Assembly (NCBI RefSeq): GCF_020381325.1
Contig: NZ_JAGSPI010000010.1
Coordinates: forward strand, 151,473-215,472
Source of the DNA: Providencia vermicola
Lineage (GTDB): Bacteria > Pseudomonadota > Gammaproteobacteria > Enterobacterales > Enterobacteriaceae
Reading direction: 5' to 3'
DNA length: 64,000 nucleotides
Part shown: piece by piece, positions 1 through 13,125 of the stretch
Layout of the letters: each line of letters starts with the position of its first letter
How positions within the stretch are numbered: the stretch's first letter is position 1
Notes under the pieces: generated by a model
The model's database searches: none
What the model saw: only the letters and a program-made list of their open reading frames with translations
Told to the model about the DNA's origin: nothing
Position numbers and translations under genes: made by a program

Positions 1-386
1 ATGGCTTCTGCTTGAGCTAAGTCGAGCTTATCATTCAAAAATGCGCGCTCAGAAAACTCTCCAGGATTTGCGATACGAATACCATCGATAGCTAGAATTC
101 TTCTCAGTAATAGGTCAAGGATGACGGGGCCACCATGCCCTTGTAGCTCAAGAACATCTTCCCCTGTAAAGGAGTTGGGGCCAGGAAAATAAATCGCAAT
201 GCCTTGATCAAGAACAGCGCCTTCCACATCGCGAAAAGGGAGATAATCCGCATAACGCGGCTTAGGAAGTTTCCCCAATACAGTTTCAGCAACCAGTGCC
301 GCCTTCGGGCCTGATACACGTAAAATACCGACACCACCACGACCGGGAGGTGTTGCCTGTGCGATGATAGTATCGTTAATCAGCAT
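1..386 (-). CDS. mnmE: tRNA modification GTPase MnmE (N-terminal part, cut by window edge)
   Basis: MnmE works with MnmG to build the 5-carboxymethylaminomethyl group on U34 of certain tRNAs. About 128 N-terminal residues are present and the frame runs open off the left edge. The start [18 protein letters not shown], then [10 protein letters not shown], and the run [18 protein letters not shown] near the edge match the N-terminal tetrahydrofolate-binding domain of MnmE. The GTPase domain is outside the window. ATG at 386 is the first start consistent with the family. The gene follows yidC on the same strand, with a hairpin in the 115-base gap, as in E. coli. Its partner gene mnmG is also in this window near 49 kb. 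Confidence 0.95.
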   Translation of the reverse strand, partial: MLINDTIIAQATPPGRGGVGILRVSGPKAALVAETVLGKLPKPRYADYLPFRDVEGAVLDQGIAIYFPGPNSFTGEDVLELQGHGGPVILDLLLRRILAIDGIRIANPGEFSERAFLNDKLDLAQAEA

Positions 387-420
387 GATGTTTCTCTGTC
401 TTTGACTTTTTGAAAAGAAT

Positions 421-444
421 AAGGCGACCTTATCTGGTCGCCTT
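421..444 (-). terminator. Hairpin between yidC and mnmE
   Basis: A perfect 9-bp stem (AAGGCGACC at 421-429, GGTCGCCTT at 436-444) has a 6-base loop. On the minus strand it is followed by a U-rich stretch. It may terminate or attenuate transcription leaving yidC and so reduce read-through into mnmE. Confidence 0.65.
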
Positions 445-501
445 AATACTACTATAGAATCCCGCTTTGTGAAGCCATTCCCATTTTACTGAGAACCGAG
501 A

Positions 502-2151
502 TTATTTTTTCTCTTTTTTATCGCGACTGTGCAGACCACGTTTTTCCAGACCACGGTAAATCACTTGTTGCTGGATGATGGTCACTAAGTTACTCACGAT
601 ATAATACAGTACCAGACCTGATGGGAACCACAGGAAGAAGATAGTGAACACGACTGGCATGTACGTCATAATCTTCTGCTGCATTGGGTCAGTGACTGCT
701 GTTGGTGACATTTTCTGGATAACAAACATCGTCACACCCATTAATACTGGCAGGATGTAGTACGGGTCTTGTGCAGATAAGTCTTGGATCCAACCGAAGA
801 ACGGTGCATGACGCAGTTCAACAGAACCCATCAACATATAGTAAAGTGCAAGGAAAATAGGCATTTGGATAAGCAGCGGTAAACAACCACCCAGTGGGTT
901 TACTTTTTCTGCTTTATACATCGCCATCATTTCTTGGCTCATACGTTGTTTATCATCACCAATACGCTCACGCATTGCCGCCAGTTTTGGTTGCAGTAAA
1001 CGCATTTTCGCCATGGAGGTGTACTGCGCTTTAGTCAGCGGATACATGATACCACGAACGATAAAGGTGATAACGATGATGGCAATACCCCAGTTACCCA
1101 CGAAACCGTGAATAAATTTCAGCAATTTAAACAATGGCTGAGAGATAAACCATAACCAACCGTAATCAACAGTTAAGTCTAAGTGTGGGGCAACTGCAGC
1201 CATCTCAGACTGAATTTCTGGGCCAACCCATAACGTTGATGAATAAGTACCTGCGCCATTTGCGGCAATCGTCATTGGTTCACTCTTATAACCAATGATG
1301 GCAGATTTTTTATCAAGGTCGATGGTGTAGAACGTGCTTTTCTCTGCGCTTGCTGGGATCCAAGCCGTCGCAAAGTATTGTTGCAACATCGCAACCCAAC
1401 CACCTTTCGTTGTCAGGCTCAGGTTTTTATCTTCGATGTCACCAAAGCTATACTTTTTATAGTTGTTTTCATCTGAAGAATACGCCGCACCGCGGTATGT
1501 GTGCAGAGCAAAGTTGCTACTCCCTGTATCACGTTCTTTTGGTAATTCGATAGTTTGTTTTAACTGACCGAAAAACGCCAACGTCAGCGGCTGTGCTGTA
1601 GGGTTTTGGATGCTATATTCAACTTCAACCGTATATTGACCGCGTTTCACAATGTACGTTTTTTGGTAAACAACACCGTTGTTATCCGTAAATGACATTG
1701 GTACACGTAATACGTCTTGACCATTCGCTAATGTGAAAGTTGCAGAATCTGCAGAGTATAGCGGACGTTCACCGTTATTATTTGCTGGGTTGTCTGGGCC
1801 ATGAGGGCCAATCAAACCACTTTGTGCCTGGTAGACAAAGCCTGGGTTAGTTTCCAGTAAACGGAAAGGGTCTTCCGAATGAAGGGTCGCAGGATAGGCT
1901 AACAGGTCAGCCTCATCGATATCACCACCACGAGTATTGATGCGAATATCCAGTACATCCGTTTTAACGGTGATGAGCTTACCTTGCCCACTGCTAGTTA
2001 CTGCTTGGGCATCACTGCTTGGCATATCCGCTTGTTGCGAAGTTTGAACAGTTTTAACGTCCTGAGCAACTTTATCGCTCTCCCAGGCCTGCCAAACTAA
2101 GAACGACACGAACAACAAAGCGATGAGTAGAAGATTGCGTTGCGAATCCAT
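502..2151 (-). CDS. yidC: Membrane protein insertase YidC
   Basis: YidC inserts proteins into the inner membrane, alone or with SecYEG. Its clients include subunit c of the ATP synthase (atpE, also in this window). The protein has 549 residues, the usual length for enterobacterial YidC (E. coli 548). It shows an N-terminal membrane anchor (about residues 6-22, [18 protein letters not shown]), a large periplasmic domain (about 25-340), then the conserved core with five further membrane segments. The segment [15 protein letters not shown] carries the groove arginine typical of the family. The C-terminus is basic ([17 protein letters not shown]), as expected for ribosome contact. It starts 2 bases after the yidD stop, so it is co-transcribed with yidD, rnpA and rpmH. 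Confidence 0.98.
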   Translation of the reverse strand: MDSQRNLLLIALLFVSFLVWQAWESDKVAQDVKTVQTSQQADMPSSDAQAVTSSGQGKLITVKTDVLDIRINTRGGDIDEADLLAYPATLHSEDPFRLLETNPGFVYQAQSGLIGPHGPDNPANNNGERPLYSADSATFTLANGQDVLRVPMSFTDNNGVVYQKTYIVKRGQYTVEVEYSIQNPTAQPLTLAFFGQLKQTIELPKERDTGSSNFALHTYRGAAYSSDENNYKKYSFGDIEDKNLSLTTKGGWVAMLQQYFATAWIPASAEKSTFYTIDLDKKSAIIGYKSEPMTIAANGAGTYSSTLWVGPEIQSEMAAVAPHLDLTVDYGWLWFISQPLFKLLKFIHGFVGNWGIAIIVITFIVRGIMYPLTKAQYTSMAKMRLLQPKLAAMRERIGDDKQRMSQEMMAMYKAEKVNPLGGCLPLLIQMPIFLALYYMLMGSVELRHAPFFGWIQDLSAQDPYYILPVLMGVTMFVIQKMSPTAVTDPMQQKIMTYMPVVFTIFFLWFPSGLVLYYIVSNLVTIIQQQVIYRGLEKRGLHSRDKKEKK

Positions 2152-2153
2152 CG

Positions 2154-2414
2154 TTATAATTCTCTATTATCATCAGTTTTTCTGGGTGGGACAGGATCAT
2201 CTCCACCAGCGTGTAAAGGGTGGCATTTTAATACGCGTTTCGCCGTTAACCAACTCCCTTTTAGCATACCAAACCTGCGCAATGCCTCAATTCCGTAATT
2301 TGAACAAGTGGGATTGAAGCGACAACGAGGCCCTAACAACGGGCTAATCGCCAGTTGGTAGCCTCTGATCAGCATGATCAGGATTTTTGAGCCAAGCGAC
2401 GGTGACGACGCCAT
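2154..2414 (-). CDS. yidD: Membrane protein insertion efficiency factor YidD
   Basis: YidD is a small (86-residue) membrane-associated protein that helps YidC-dependent insertion. The family signature is visible: [20 protein letters not shown] followed by [14 protein letters not shown], with the conserved cysteines. The gene overlaps the end of rnpA by 37 bases and ends 2 bases before yidC. This arrangement is typical and suggests translational coupling. The C-terminal tail (after [15 protein letters not shown]) is variable in the family. Confidence 0.96.
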   Translation of the reverse strand: MASSPSLGSKILIMLIRGYQLAISPLLGPRCRFNPTCSNYGIEALRRFGMLKGSWLTAKRVLKCHPLHAGGDDPVPPRKTDDNREL

Positions 2415-2737
2415 AACTTATCCAATGCTTCCGTGATCTGTTGATTGTCGAGATTGGCAACCCCTTTCCTTACCAATACCACAAAGTCCATTGAAGGCAA
2501 CTCGTGTTGATGCAGACGAAAGTATTCACGCGCTAATCGTTTAATACGATTTCGCTCATGAGCTCGTTTAACATTTTTTTTGGCGATGGTAAGACCGATG
2601 CGGGGATGCCCCAGCTCGTTTAGGCGACCAAGGATTGTTATCTCTGGGGAACTCGCCCTCTGCGGCTGCTTAAAGACATTATCGAAATGCCTGGGAGTTA
2701 ACAAGCGTAACTCCCGGGTAAAAGCGAGCGTAACCAC
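2378..2737 (-). CDS. rnpA: Ribonuclease P protein component
   Basis: This is the protein subunit of RNase P, which binds the catalytic RNA and matures tRNA 5' ends. It has 119 residues, as in E. coli. The RNA-binding signature [20 protein letters not shown] lies in the middle of the protein, flanked by [16 protein letters not shown] and [15 protein letters not shown]. The start codon is GTG (2735-2737, read on the minus strand), giving [15 protein letters not shown]. This matches the E. coli N-terminus. The gene sits 21 bases downstream of rpmH, and its 3' end overlaps yidD. Confidence 0.97.
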   Translation of the reverse strand: MVTLAFTRELRLLTPRHFDNVFKQPQRASSPEITILGRLNELGHPRIGLTIAKKNVKRAHERNRIKRLAREYFRLHQHELPSMDFVVLVRKGVANLDNQQITEALDKLWRRHRRLAQKS

Positions 2738-2758
2738 TGGAATAGAGGGCTAGCTTTA

Positions 2759-2914
<156 letters not shown>

Positions 2915-3264
2915 CTAACTTTAAAATTTATTACTGATTCAGTAAACGCGTTGGCAACCAGTGGAAACTGATTTACACCTGTGCCTCTATCGCAACAATA
3001 TAGAAAGAGGCAGGATTGTAATAAAACATAGGGGGTCACGTCAATAAAATGACGCAATCAAACCACTTTTATTTATAGCCTGGCTGACCGGTTTGCCGAC
3101 ATATGCTGTGACAGTCAACTCATGATTCTATTTTCATACTGACTGACAACCTGCTTTTCGTCTGTATTCAAGTCTAACGCTAACGCGAGAACAGAACGCA
3201 GAACCCAACAAGTATACCTCAGTTTCGTGTAAAAACCACATCAGCACTGTACACAGGGAGGAAG

Positions 3265-3292
3265 ATTATACGGACTCCGCCCCAAAGCGCAA
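3265..3292 (-). promoter_or_regulatory. Probable rpmH promoter
   Basis: On the minus strand TTGCGC (3287-3292) and a consensus TATAAT (3265-3270) are separated by 16 bases. It lies about 360 bases upstream of rpmH and points at it. The long leader between promoter and gene is typical of this locus. It was recognised by eye only; other promoters may exist closer to the gene. Confidence 0.6.
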
Positions 3293-3357
3293 GGATCTTC
3301 CCGCGATCTAAAAATATTTTTTGATCTTAAGGAATATTTTCACTAAATCGTCTAAAG

Positions 3358-3531
3358 TTATCCCCAGCCATGTGGAAAAACAAACAAAAATTCAAGTAGC
3401 CCAGCTAAGTTCTTCCTTATAGGCGATGCCTTATCACATTTACCTGTGGATAAAAAGCATAAAAACTGTGTAAAAGAATGAAGATCTCTGGTGAATTTTG
3501 CGGTATGATCGCAGGTCTATTCTGATCCACA
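3358..3531. promoter_or_regulatory. DnaA-box cluster upstream of dnaA
   Basis: One perfect DnaA box (TGTGGATAA at 3445-3453, i.e. TTATCCACA on the other strand) is accompanied by near matches TTATCCCCA (3358-3366), TGTGGAAAA (3371-3379) and TGATCCACA (3523-3531). The last lies close to the candidate dnaA -10. The arrangement fits autoregulation of dnaA by DnaA protein, as is known for E. coli. Confidence 0.75.
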
Positions 3532-3661
3532 GATCAGCAATATGCGGTGAGTTAAAGTTAATCTAAAACCACTCTGAGTCGTTTTAAAAATGGCTCTTAG
3601 AAAATTCTGTGTTTAAATCCGTACTTCTTTGTTCCATTGACCTTGTTTAGGGGAGCCCAAC

Positions 3662-5053
3662 GTGTCACTTTCGCTTTGGCAGCAATGTCTTGCCCGATTG
3701 CAGGATGAACTACCTGCCACAGAATTCAGTATGTGGATACGCCCCCTTCAAGCTGAATTAAACGATAATACATTGGCACTTTATGCCCCAAATCGTTTCG
3801 TTCTCGACTGGGTTAGGGATAAATACATCAATAATATCAATGAATTATTGAATGATTTTTGTGGTTCTGACGCACCTGCACTACACTTTGAAGTAGGCAA
3901 CAAACCGATTACCGTCGCGCCGGCAGCCCCCCAAGCACGTACCGTTCATGAAGTACCTGCTTTTGCCGTACCGTCAGCCCCCGTTAAACCGAGTTGGGAC
4001 AACTCAGCCAAAGTACAACCTGATGTCGCTTATCGTTCTAATGTGAATCCTAAGCACACATTTGATAACTTTGTTGAAGGTAAATCGAACCAATTGGCTC
4101 GCGCAGCAGCGAGGCAAGTGGCTGAAAATCCAGGTGGCGCCTATAATCCATTATTCCTTTATGGTGGAACAGGTTTAGGTAAAACCCACTTATTACATGC
4201 TGTAGGCAACAGCATCATGCAACATAAGGCCAATGCACGTGTCGTTTACATGCACTCTGAACGTTTTGTTCAAGATATGGTCAAAGCTTTACAGAACAAC
4301 GCGATTGAAGAATTCAAACGCTATTACCGTTCTGTCGATGCATTATTAATTGATGATATTCAATTTTTTGCCAATAAAGAGCGTTCACAGGAAGAATTTT
4401 TCCATACGTTTAACGCATTACTTGAAGGCAATCAGCAAATTATTTTAACATCCGACCGCTATCCGAAAGAAATCAACGGGGTGGAAGATCGCTTAAAATC
4501 ACGCTTTGGTTGGGGCTTAACCGTCGCTATTGAACCACCAGAACTGGAAACGCGTGTAGCGATCTTAATGAAAAAAGCAGATGAAAATGAAATCCAACTT
4601 CCAGGTGAAGTGGCCTTTTTCATCGCAAAACGCCTGCGTTCGAACGTCCGTGAATTGGAAGGCGCGTTAAATCGTGTGATTGCCAACGCAAACTTTACTG
4701 GCCGCGCGATTACTATCGATTTTGTCAGAGAAGCACTGCGTGACCTATTAGCACTACAAGAAAAGCTGGTAACTATTGATAATATTCAGAAAACAGTTGC
4801 TGAGTATTATAAAATTAAAGTAGCAGATTTACTTTCAAAACGCCGTTCTCGTTCTGTCGCACGTCCGCGTCAGATGGCAATGGCACTAGCGAAAGAGCTA
4901 ACTAACCATAGTTTACCTGAAATCGGGGATGCCTTTGGCGGCCGTGACCATACCACGGTGTTACACGCTTGTCGTAAAATTGAACAGTTACGAGAAGAAA
5001 GCCATGACATCAAAGAAGATTTTTCTAATTTAATCAGAACATTATCATCTTAA
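3662..5053 (+). CDS. dnaA: Chromosomal replication initiator protein DnaA
   Basis: DnaA binds DnaA boxes at oriC (here about 46 kb to the right) and melts the AT-rich element to load DnaB. It has 463 residues and four domains. Domain I (1-80, [15 protein letters not shown]) binds partner proteins. A proline-rich linker follows (about 85-130). The AAA+ domain has Walker [10 protein letters not shown] at 168-176 and Walker [10 protein letters not shown]. The C-terminal DNA-binding domain contains the signature [15 protein letters not shown]. The start codon is GTG, as in E. coli. It is the first gene of a dnaA-dnaN-recF-gyrB unit, with only 5 bases to dnaN. Confidence 0.99.
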   Translation: MSLSLWQQCLARLQDELPATEFSMWIRPLQAELNDNTLALYAPNRFVLDWVRDKYINNINELLNDFCGSDAPALHFEVGNKPITVAPAAPQARTVHEVPAFAVPSAPVKPSWDNSAKVQPDVAYRSNVNPKHTFDNFVEGKSNQLARAAARQVAENPGGAYNPLFLYGGTGLGKTHLLHAVGNSIMQHKANARVVYMHSERFVQDMVKALQNNAIEEFKRYYRSVDALLIDDIQFFANKERSQEEFFHTFNALLEGNQQIILTSDRYPKEINGVEDRLKSRFGWGLTVAIEPPELETRVAILMKKADENEIQLPGEVAFFIAKRLRSNVRELEGALNRVIANANFTGRAITIDFVREALRDLLALQEKLVTIDNIQKTVAEYYKIKVADLLSKRRSRSVARPRQMAMALAKELTNHSLPEIGDAFGGRDHTTVLHACRKIEQLREESHDIKEDFSNLIRTLSS

Positions 5054-5058
5054 TTGCT

Positions 5059-6159
5059 ATGAAATTTATAATAGAACGCGAGCAGTTATTAAAACCGTTA
5101 CAACAGGTTAGTGGTCCTTTAGGTGGGCGTCCAACTCTGCCTATTTTAGGTAACCTTTTATTACAGGTAAAAGAAGGCACCCTCCAACTCACTGGAACCG
5201 ACCTTGAAATGGAGATGATGGCCAATGTCACCCTAACTGGGGAACATGAAGTTGGCGCAACAACGGTGCCCGCACGCAAATTTTTCGATATTTGGCGTGG
5301 ATTACCTGAAGGTTCTGAAATTCATGTAGAGCTCAATGATGACAGACTGCTCGTCCGTTCTGGTCGTAGCCGCTTCTCATTGTCGACGCTGCCTGCGGCT
5401 GATTTTCCAAACTTGGATGATTGGCAAAGCGAGGTGGAGTTTTCTCTTCCGCAATCAATACTGAAACGTTTAATTGAAGCAACTCAGTTTTCAATGGCGC
5501 ACCAAGATGTCCGTTATTACCTCAACGGCATGTTATTTGAAACTGAAGACCAAATGCTCAGAACCGTTTCAACCGATGGCCACCGTTTGGCTGTTTGCGC
5601 GATGGATATTGGGCAATCACTGCCATCCCACTCTGTCATTGTTCCACGTAAGGGCGTGATTGAGTTAATGCGTTTATTAGATGGTGGCGATGCCCCTCTG
5701 CAATTACAAATTGGCAGCAATAATATTCGAGCCCATGTTGGCGATTTTATTTTCACCTCTAAATTGGTGGATGGTCGTTTCCCTGATTACCGCCGTGTAT
5801 TACCGAAAAACCCAGACAAAACATTAGAAGCACGTTGTGATTTACTTAAACAAGCGTTTTCTCGTGCGGCAATTTTATCAAATGAAAAATTCCGCGGTGT
5901 CCGTCTGTATTTTAGCGAAAACCAATTGCGCATCACGGCGAATAACCCAGAGCAAGAGGAAGCCGAAGAAATCGTTGACGTCAGCTATCAAGGCACTGAA
6001 ATGGAAATCGGCTTTAACGTCAGTTACATCTTAGATGTCCTTAACGCACTGAAAAGTGAAAATGTACAACTGCTGCTAACTGATGCAACTTCTAGCGTAC
6101 AAATTGAAGATGCCGACAGCAAAGCCGCTGTTTATGTCGTCATGCCAATGCGTTTGTAA
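5059..6159 (+). CDS. dnaN: DNA polymerase III beta sliding clamp
   Basis: The beta clamp is a ring-shaped dimer that holds polymerase III and many repair proteins on DNA. It has 366 residues, the normal length. The N-terminus MKFIIEREQLLKPLQQVSG, the internal motifs VSTDGHRLAVC and DGRFPDYRRVLP, and the C-terminus AAVYVVMPMRL are all standard for DnaN; the extreme C-terminal PMRL is part of the peptide-binding pocket. It starts 5 bases after dnaA and ends 9 bases before recF, so the three genes form an operon. Confidence 0.99.
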   Translation: MKFIIEREQLLKPLQQVSGPLGGRPTLPILGNLLLQVKEGTLQLTGTDLEMEMMANVTLTGEHEVGATTVPARKFFDIWRGLPEGSEIHVELNDDRLLVRSGRSRFSLSTLPAADFPNLDDWQSEVEFSLPQSILKRLIEATQFSMAHQDVRYYLNGMLFETEDQMLRTVSTDGHRLAVCAMDIGQSLPSHSVIVPRKGVIELMRLLDGGDAPLQLQIGSNNIRAHVGDFIFTSKLVDGRFPDYRRVLPKNPDKTLEARCDLLKQAFSRAAILSNEKFRGVRLYFSENQLRITANNPEQEEAEEIVDVSYQGTEMEIGFNVSYILDVLNALKSENVQLLLTDATSSVQIEDADSKAAVYVVMPMRL

Positions 6160-6168
6160 TCGGTATTT

Positions 6169-7263
6169 ATGATCCTTTCGCGTTTATTGATCCGCGATTT
6201 TCGAAATATAGAAAATGCGGATCTCTCCTTAGCCAATGGGTTTAATTTTCTCATTGGCCCGAATGGGAGCGGTAAAACCAGTATATTGGAAGCAATATAC
6301 ACCTTAGGCCATGGCCGTGCATTTCGCAGCATTCAAGCGAACCGCGTTATACGCCATGAACAAGAACAATTTATTCTTCATGGTAAACTTAGCCACTTAG
6401 ATGAAACGCGTAACGACCTTTCATTAGGCTTAAGCAAAAATCGCGAAGGTGACAGTAAAGTCCGAATTGACGGAACTGATGGCCATAAAATTGCTGAATT
6501 AGCAAAATTATTGCCGATGCAGTTAATTACCCCTGAAGGTTTTACCTTACTCAATGGTGGCCCTAAATATCGACGCGCTTTCATTGATTGGGGCTGTTTT
6601 CACAACGACCCACTGTTTTTCTCTGTTTGGTCAGATTTAAAACGGTTATTAAAGCAGCGAAATGCCGCTTTACGGCAAGTCTCTCGTTATGAGCAAATTC
6701 GCCATTGGGATGCTCAGTTAGCACCGCTTTCAGAGCAAATAAGCCAATGGCGCCAAGACTATATTTCTGGCATCGCTGAAAATATAGAGCAGACTTGCCA
6801 ACAATTTTTACCCGAATTTTCATTATCCGTTTCCTTCCAACGCGGCTGGGATAAAGAAATTGATTATTCAGAACAACTAGAACGCCAATTTGAGCGTGAT
6901 AGAGCACTAACCTATACCGCTTCAGGGCCACATAAAGCGGACTTGCGTATCAGAGCCAATGGCACACCCGTTGAAGATATGCTATCACGGGGACAGCTCA
7001 AGCTGTTGATGTGTGCACTTAGGTTAGCGCAGGGTGAGTTTTTCACCCGTCAGAGCGGGCAACAATGCCTGTATCTGCTGGATGATTTTGCCTCAGAACT
7101 CGATGCGGGCCGCCGTCAACTATTGGCAGCTCGCCTCAAAGCTACGCAAGCACAGGTGTTTGTCAGTGCCATTACACCCGAGCAAGTTAATGATATGATA
7201 GATGCAAATAGCAAGATGTTTAGCGTAGAACATGGCAAAATAGAAGTTCAACCTCAGGAATAG
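6169..7263 (+). CDS. recF: DNA replication and repair protein RecF
   Basis: RecF is an SMC-like ATPase that, with RecO and RecR, loads RecA at single-strand gaps and stalled forks. It has 364 residues (E. coli 357). Walker [10 protein letters not shown] sits at 30-38, the ABC-type signature near [18 protein letters not shown], and Walker B in [12 protein letters not shown]. It is in the usual place between dnaN and gyrB, with 9 and 18 bases of spacing. Confidence 0.98.
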   Translation: MILSRLLIRDFRNIENADLSLANGFNFLIGPNGSGKTSILEAIYTLGHGRAFRSIQANRVIRHEQEQFILHGKLSHLDETRNDLSLGLSKNREGDSKVRIDGTDGHKIAELAKLLPMQLITPEGFTLLNGGPKYRRAFIDWGCFHNDPLFFSVWSDLKRLLKQRNAALRQVSRYEQIRHWDAQLAPLSEQISQWRQDYISGIAENIEQTCQQFLPEFSLSVSFQRGWDKEIDYSEQLERQFERDRALTYTASGPHKADLRIRANGTPVEDMLSRGQLKLLMCALRLAQGEFFTRQSGQQCLYLLDDFASELDAGRRQLLAARLKATQAQVFVSAITPEQVNDMIDANSKMFSVEHGKIEVQPQE

Positions 7264-9696
<2,433 letters not shown>

Positions 9697-9718
9697 TTAT
9701 TATATTGATGCTATTTAT

Positions 9719-9754
9719 AAAACCCCTGATATGCAAATATCAGGGGTTTTTATT
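9719..9754 (+). terminator. Terminator after gyrB
   Basis: A perfect 14-bp stem (AAAACCCCTGATAT with its complement ATATCAGGGGTTTT, loop GCAA, 9719-9750) is followed by a T-run. It is a strong intrinsic terminator closing the dnaA-dnaN-recF-gyrB operon. Confidence 0.95.
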
Positions 9755-10073
9755 TAAATATTAAATAGTATTGAAATTATATTTTCTCACTTTAATCATT
9801 AGATTGAAAAAATAAATTTAGTCTTATTTTTAACTTATCGACCACCTAACAAAACACCGTTATCCAGCACAGATAAAACAAAATAAAAATTACTTAAAAT
9901 CAAATACATACATAAAACACACAGTAAAGGAAAAATAAAAAAACAAATTAATGCATATCTAAATCAAAAAAAATAACGCTATTATTTTTATTTCCTTCGG
10001 CATAAAACAGATTACGTTCTGAAAAAAGAATATCGCTAATTTAAAAATCACTAAATAAGCCTGTAGGAATATA
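9755..10073. other. AT-rich intergenic region before the autotransporter gene
   Basis: This 319-base stretch is extremely AT-rich and has no plausible gene. The ribosome binding site TAGGA lies just upstream of the ATG at 10074. I could not assign a promoter with confidence, because -10-like sequences are everywhere in DNA of this composition. Confidence 0.6.
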
Positions 10074-12968
10074 ATGAAAAACCCATTTAAATCCGTACCC
10101 ATTATATTGGTATCAATATTTTATGCTTATCCTTCATTGGCATTAAAAGGCTATGAAGATACAGAAAAACAAATTCTAGATAAAAGAAATGGTTGGCTTC
10201 AAGGCATTAAAAACGAAGCGATAACGTCACCGCCCCCTGAAAACTCCCCCGCAGCAGAGAAAGACAGGGTGATTTACCATGAAAAAAGAAAAATAACGGG
10301 TGAACGAAAAACACTCGCAGAAGCGGATAAAAACCAAAAAAAAGATTATTTATCAAATACATTCGATAAAGTTATATTCGGTGAAAATAAACGTAACATT
10401 GATTTAGCAGAGAATCGTCCCTTCAAAAAGCTGCAATCTTTATTTAACCAAGGCCATACCGTGCAGTTAGATCCAAAACAACCCGAAAGGGCGATGGAAT
10501 TTAGTTTAAAAGACCATTTTCTTCGCGGTCGGCCAAAACAAGTTCTCGACCCTAATGGTGAATATCTGCCTGATTATACAAAAATAACAGGCTCATCGTA
10601 CCCAAGTGGCCATGCGTGGAGTGCTTATAAACAAGCCGCGACTTTATCAATGCTGTTCCCTAAGAAAATAAAAACGATAAACAGCCGAGCTGCTGAATAT
10701 GGTGAAAGCAGAGTCATTGTTGGAGCGCATTTCCCAACTGATATCATCGCTTCGCGAACAGGGAATTATTATTTACTTGCCCAACACTTAGCAGATGACA
10801 AAATTGCCGAGTCATTTGCCATCTTAGCCAGAGATGCCTATTCCAGCTTACCAATACAGTGTAGGCATTCTCTCAATAATTGCTTTGCTACCAACCCCAA
10901 AGAAAGCCCAGAAGTTGGAAATACCTACACCGTACCTGCACTCACCCCCGATAAATTTCCTAAACTAGCCAATAACTTACTGCGGATGCGCTTTGCCTAT
11001 CTGACAGAAGAACAACGACTGAGTATTCTCGCCAACACCGCCTATCCCAGTGACTCTATTTCAGGTTGGAACATCAACAATGATGACCCAAATACCTATT
11101 GGGGGTTAATCAATTTGCCTGAGGCTTATGATGGCCCGACATATTTCTATGACGACTTTATTATTAACCAAAGTAAAAATACGTATAGCTTAAAAACCTA
11201 TTCAACGAATGATGAGTGGAAAAAAAACATTCATGGTCCTGGGAAATTGGTCAAATCAGGTACTGGTACACTCATTTTATCAGGCAACAACCGCTTTGCC
11301 AGTCTACACCTCAACCAAGGTTATATCACTTTAGCTGGCGAAAATACCTACGCAACACGGTCATCCGTCAATGGTGGAGAGCTAACCATAAACGGTAGTT
11401 TGAATTCCCCATTAGATATACATACAGGGCTCGTTATCAATAATGGGAAAATGCACGATGTCAGTATTCATAACGGAGGGCTACTTAAGGGTAATGGACC
11501 AATTCGCAACTTAACCGTAAAAAGCGGTGGGGCGATTACCCCAGGCAAAAATAAAGCCGTGACTATCGAGATTGCCGACTCCGTCACATTTGAACCTAAT
11601 AGTCTATACCCTGTTGAAATTACAGAGGATGGAAAAAGTGACAAGATTAATAGCCAAGGCTTAGCGGTATTAAATGGAGGGGCTGTCAGTGTTACGTTTC
11701 AGGGTAAAAAAACCGCGCTCACCGCAGAAGAAATCGTCCAGTTGCTGGATAAAGAATTCGTCATCTTGAGTGCAAAAAAAGGGGTAAAAGGCCAGTTTGA
11801 CTCGGTACAACCTGGCTATACCTTTGTTAAATCTAAACTCATTTATTCACCGAATGACGTCACCCTAAACTTTTCACGTAGTGATATTCCATTTGCCTCT
11901 TTCGCTGAAACGCCGAACCAAAAAGCCATTGCAACCGTACTTGATACTTTACCAAAACAGCACCCGTTATATACCAGCCTGATATTGTCTGATGAAAACA
12001 ATGTAAAAGATACAATCTATGAATTATCCAAACCAATTCATGCACATGTATTATCAAATAAAATCAACAGTACACTGCCTATTCGACGAAAACTGCTTGA
12101 GCAGGTTCGCGCCTCCGAGTCATTAAATCGAGTCAATGAGAGTAAAAGAGACCTCTGGCTAAGTACGCTATTTCAGCAAGAAAATATACCCAGTGACAAT
12201 AATTCGACTAGCTATAATGCCTCCGCAAATGGTGTTTTCATCGGGCTAAGCCAGCGGTTTTACCATGATAGCATCATCGCGGGTGTCGCCTTAGGCGCCA
12301 CGCAAGGTTCATTATCCAGCGCAGGTAACGCGAGCGATAATGTCAGCTACCACATTGCCGCTTATGGTGGTGCTCAAATAAAACCCATTGTTCTTCGTGG
12401 TGGTTTTGAATATAGCAGCAGTGCCATTGATATAAAAAGGTATGTGAATCTGCAGATGTCTAAGGATACCAATACATCAACCTTTGATATCACCACAAGC
12501 CAAGCCTTTATTGAAGCAGCATATCCTTTCACAACGTCTTTCATGAATATCGAGCCTTTTACTAACATTGCCTATATCAATACACACAACACAGCCATGT
12601 ATGAGGATGGTACTCGGTCAATATTAAGTGCTGACAAACAAAGTACCTCCACCTTGCTCTCCATGTTAGGGCTACGTATTGATAACCGTTGGATACTCAA
12701 CAGTCAGTTTAAACTTGGCCTATATGGTGAACTTGGCTGGCAACACCAATATGGGGATTTAACACGAAAGATAAACTTAAAGTTCCCGCAAACAGGGGCT
12801 GAGTTTGTTTCACAAAGCGTTTATGCCCCTCGGGATAACCTGACGGCAAAGGTAGGGGCCAATTTAGACATTGGTGATGGCTATAACGTATCCGTTGATT
12901 ACAGCAAGTTAAAATCTAACGATTACGATAATAACAATATTAACGCCAAGTTTTCCTTGTCGTTCTAA
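10074..12968 (+). CDS. Autotransporter with class A acid phosphatase (PAP2) passenger
   Basis: This looks like a surface-exposed or outer-membrane phosphatase, 964 residues long. A signal peptide (about 1-23) is followed by a PAP2/class A acid phosphatase domain carrying the complete three-part signature: K146-x6-R153-P154, P177-S-G-H180, and S212-R213-x5-H219-x3-D223. Next comes a passenger stalk with an autotransporter-associated repeat (GKLVKSGTGTLILSGNN, about 390-406) and beta-helix-like repeats to about 500. The last ~270 residues look like the translocating beta-barrel, ending in phenylalanine (AKFSLSF). The domain architecture implies that the barrel carries the phosphatase across the outer membrane; substrate and release from the cell are unknown. 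It is followed by its own terminator and has no co-transcribed partner. Confidence 0.85.
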   Translation: MKNPFKSVPIILVSIFYAYPSLALKGYEDTEKQILDKRNGWLQGIKNEAITSPPPENSPAAEKDRVIYHEKRKITGERKTLAEADKNQKKDYLSNTFDKVIFGENKRNIDLAENRPFKKLQSLFNQGHTVQLDPKQPERAMEFSLKDHFLRGRPKQVLDPNGEYLPDYTKITGSSYPSGHAWSAYKQAATLSMLFPKKIKTINSRAAEYGESRVIVGAHFPTDIIASRTGNYYLLAQHLADDKIAESFAILARDAYSSLPIQCRHSLNNCFATNPKESPEVGNTYTVPALTPDKFPKLANNLLRMRFAYLTEEQRLSILANTAYPSDSISGWNINNDDPNTYWGLINLPEAYDGPTYFYDDFIINQSKNTYSLKTYSTNDEWKKNIHGPGKLVKSGTGTLILSGNNRFASLHLNQGYITLAGENTYATRSSVNGGELTINGSLNSPLDIHTGLVINNGKMHDVSIHNGGLLKGNGPIRNLTVKSGGAITPGKNKAVTIEIADSVTFEPNSLYPVEITEDGKSDKINSQGLAVLNGGAVSVTFQGKKTALTAEEIVQLLDKEFVILSAKKGVKGQFDSVQPGYTFVKSKLIYSPNDVTLNFSRSDIPFASFAETPNQKAIATVLDTLPKQHPLYTSLILSDENNVKDTIYELSKPIHAHVLSNKINSTLPIRRKLLEQVRASESLNRVNESKRDLWLSTLFQQENIPSDNNSTSYNASANGVFIGLSQRFYHDSIIAGVALGATQGSLSSAGNASDNVSYHIAAYGGAQIKPIVLRGGFEYSSSAIDIKRYVNLQMSKDTNTSTFDITTSQAFIEAAYPFTTSFMNIEPFTNIAYINTHNTAMYEDGTRSILSADKQSTSTLLSMLGLRIDNRWILNSQFKLGLYGELGWQHQYGDLTRKINLKFPQTGAEFVSQSVYAPRDNLTAKVGANLDIGDGYNVSVDYSKLKSNDYDNNNINAKFSLSF

Positions 12969-12985
12969 TCTTGGTTAGTGATTGA

Positions 12986-13026
12986 AAGCTCCTAATAGTT
13001 GTATTATCAATTAGAAGGGGCTTTTT
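12986..13026 (+). terminator. Probable terminator after the autotransporter gene
   Basis: An imperfect inverted repeat (AAGCTCCTAAT, then ATTAGAAGGGGCTT) is followed by a T-run starting at 13022. It lies 18 bases after the stop codon. Confidence 0.65.
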
Positions 13027-13125
13027 CTGACTAAACCTCACGCTCTTTTACATTCTTTTACGCCACTCTTTTGATTATCTTACGTTTTATCATGTTATAA
13101 ACAGTTAATACATTTCGTTAATGAA

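Noticed and set aside
104..340. 78-codon frame near the left edge
   Set aside because: It is out of frame with, and fully inside, the N-terminal part of mnmE.
3295..3661. Alternative replication origin next to dnaA
   Set aside because: DnaA boxes are present but the three AT-rich 13-mers and dense GATC sites are seen only between mnmG and mioC, the usual enterobacterial place.
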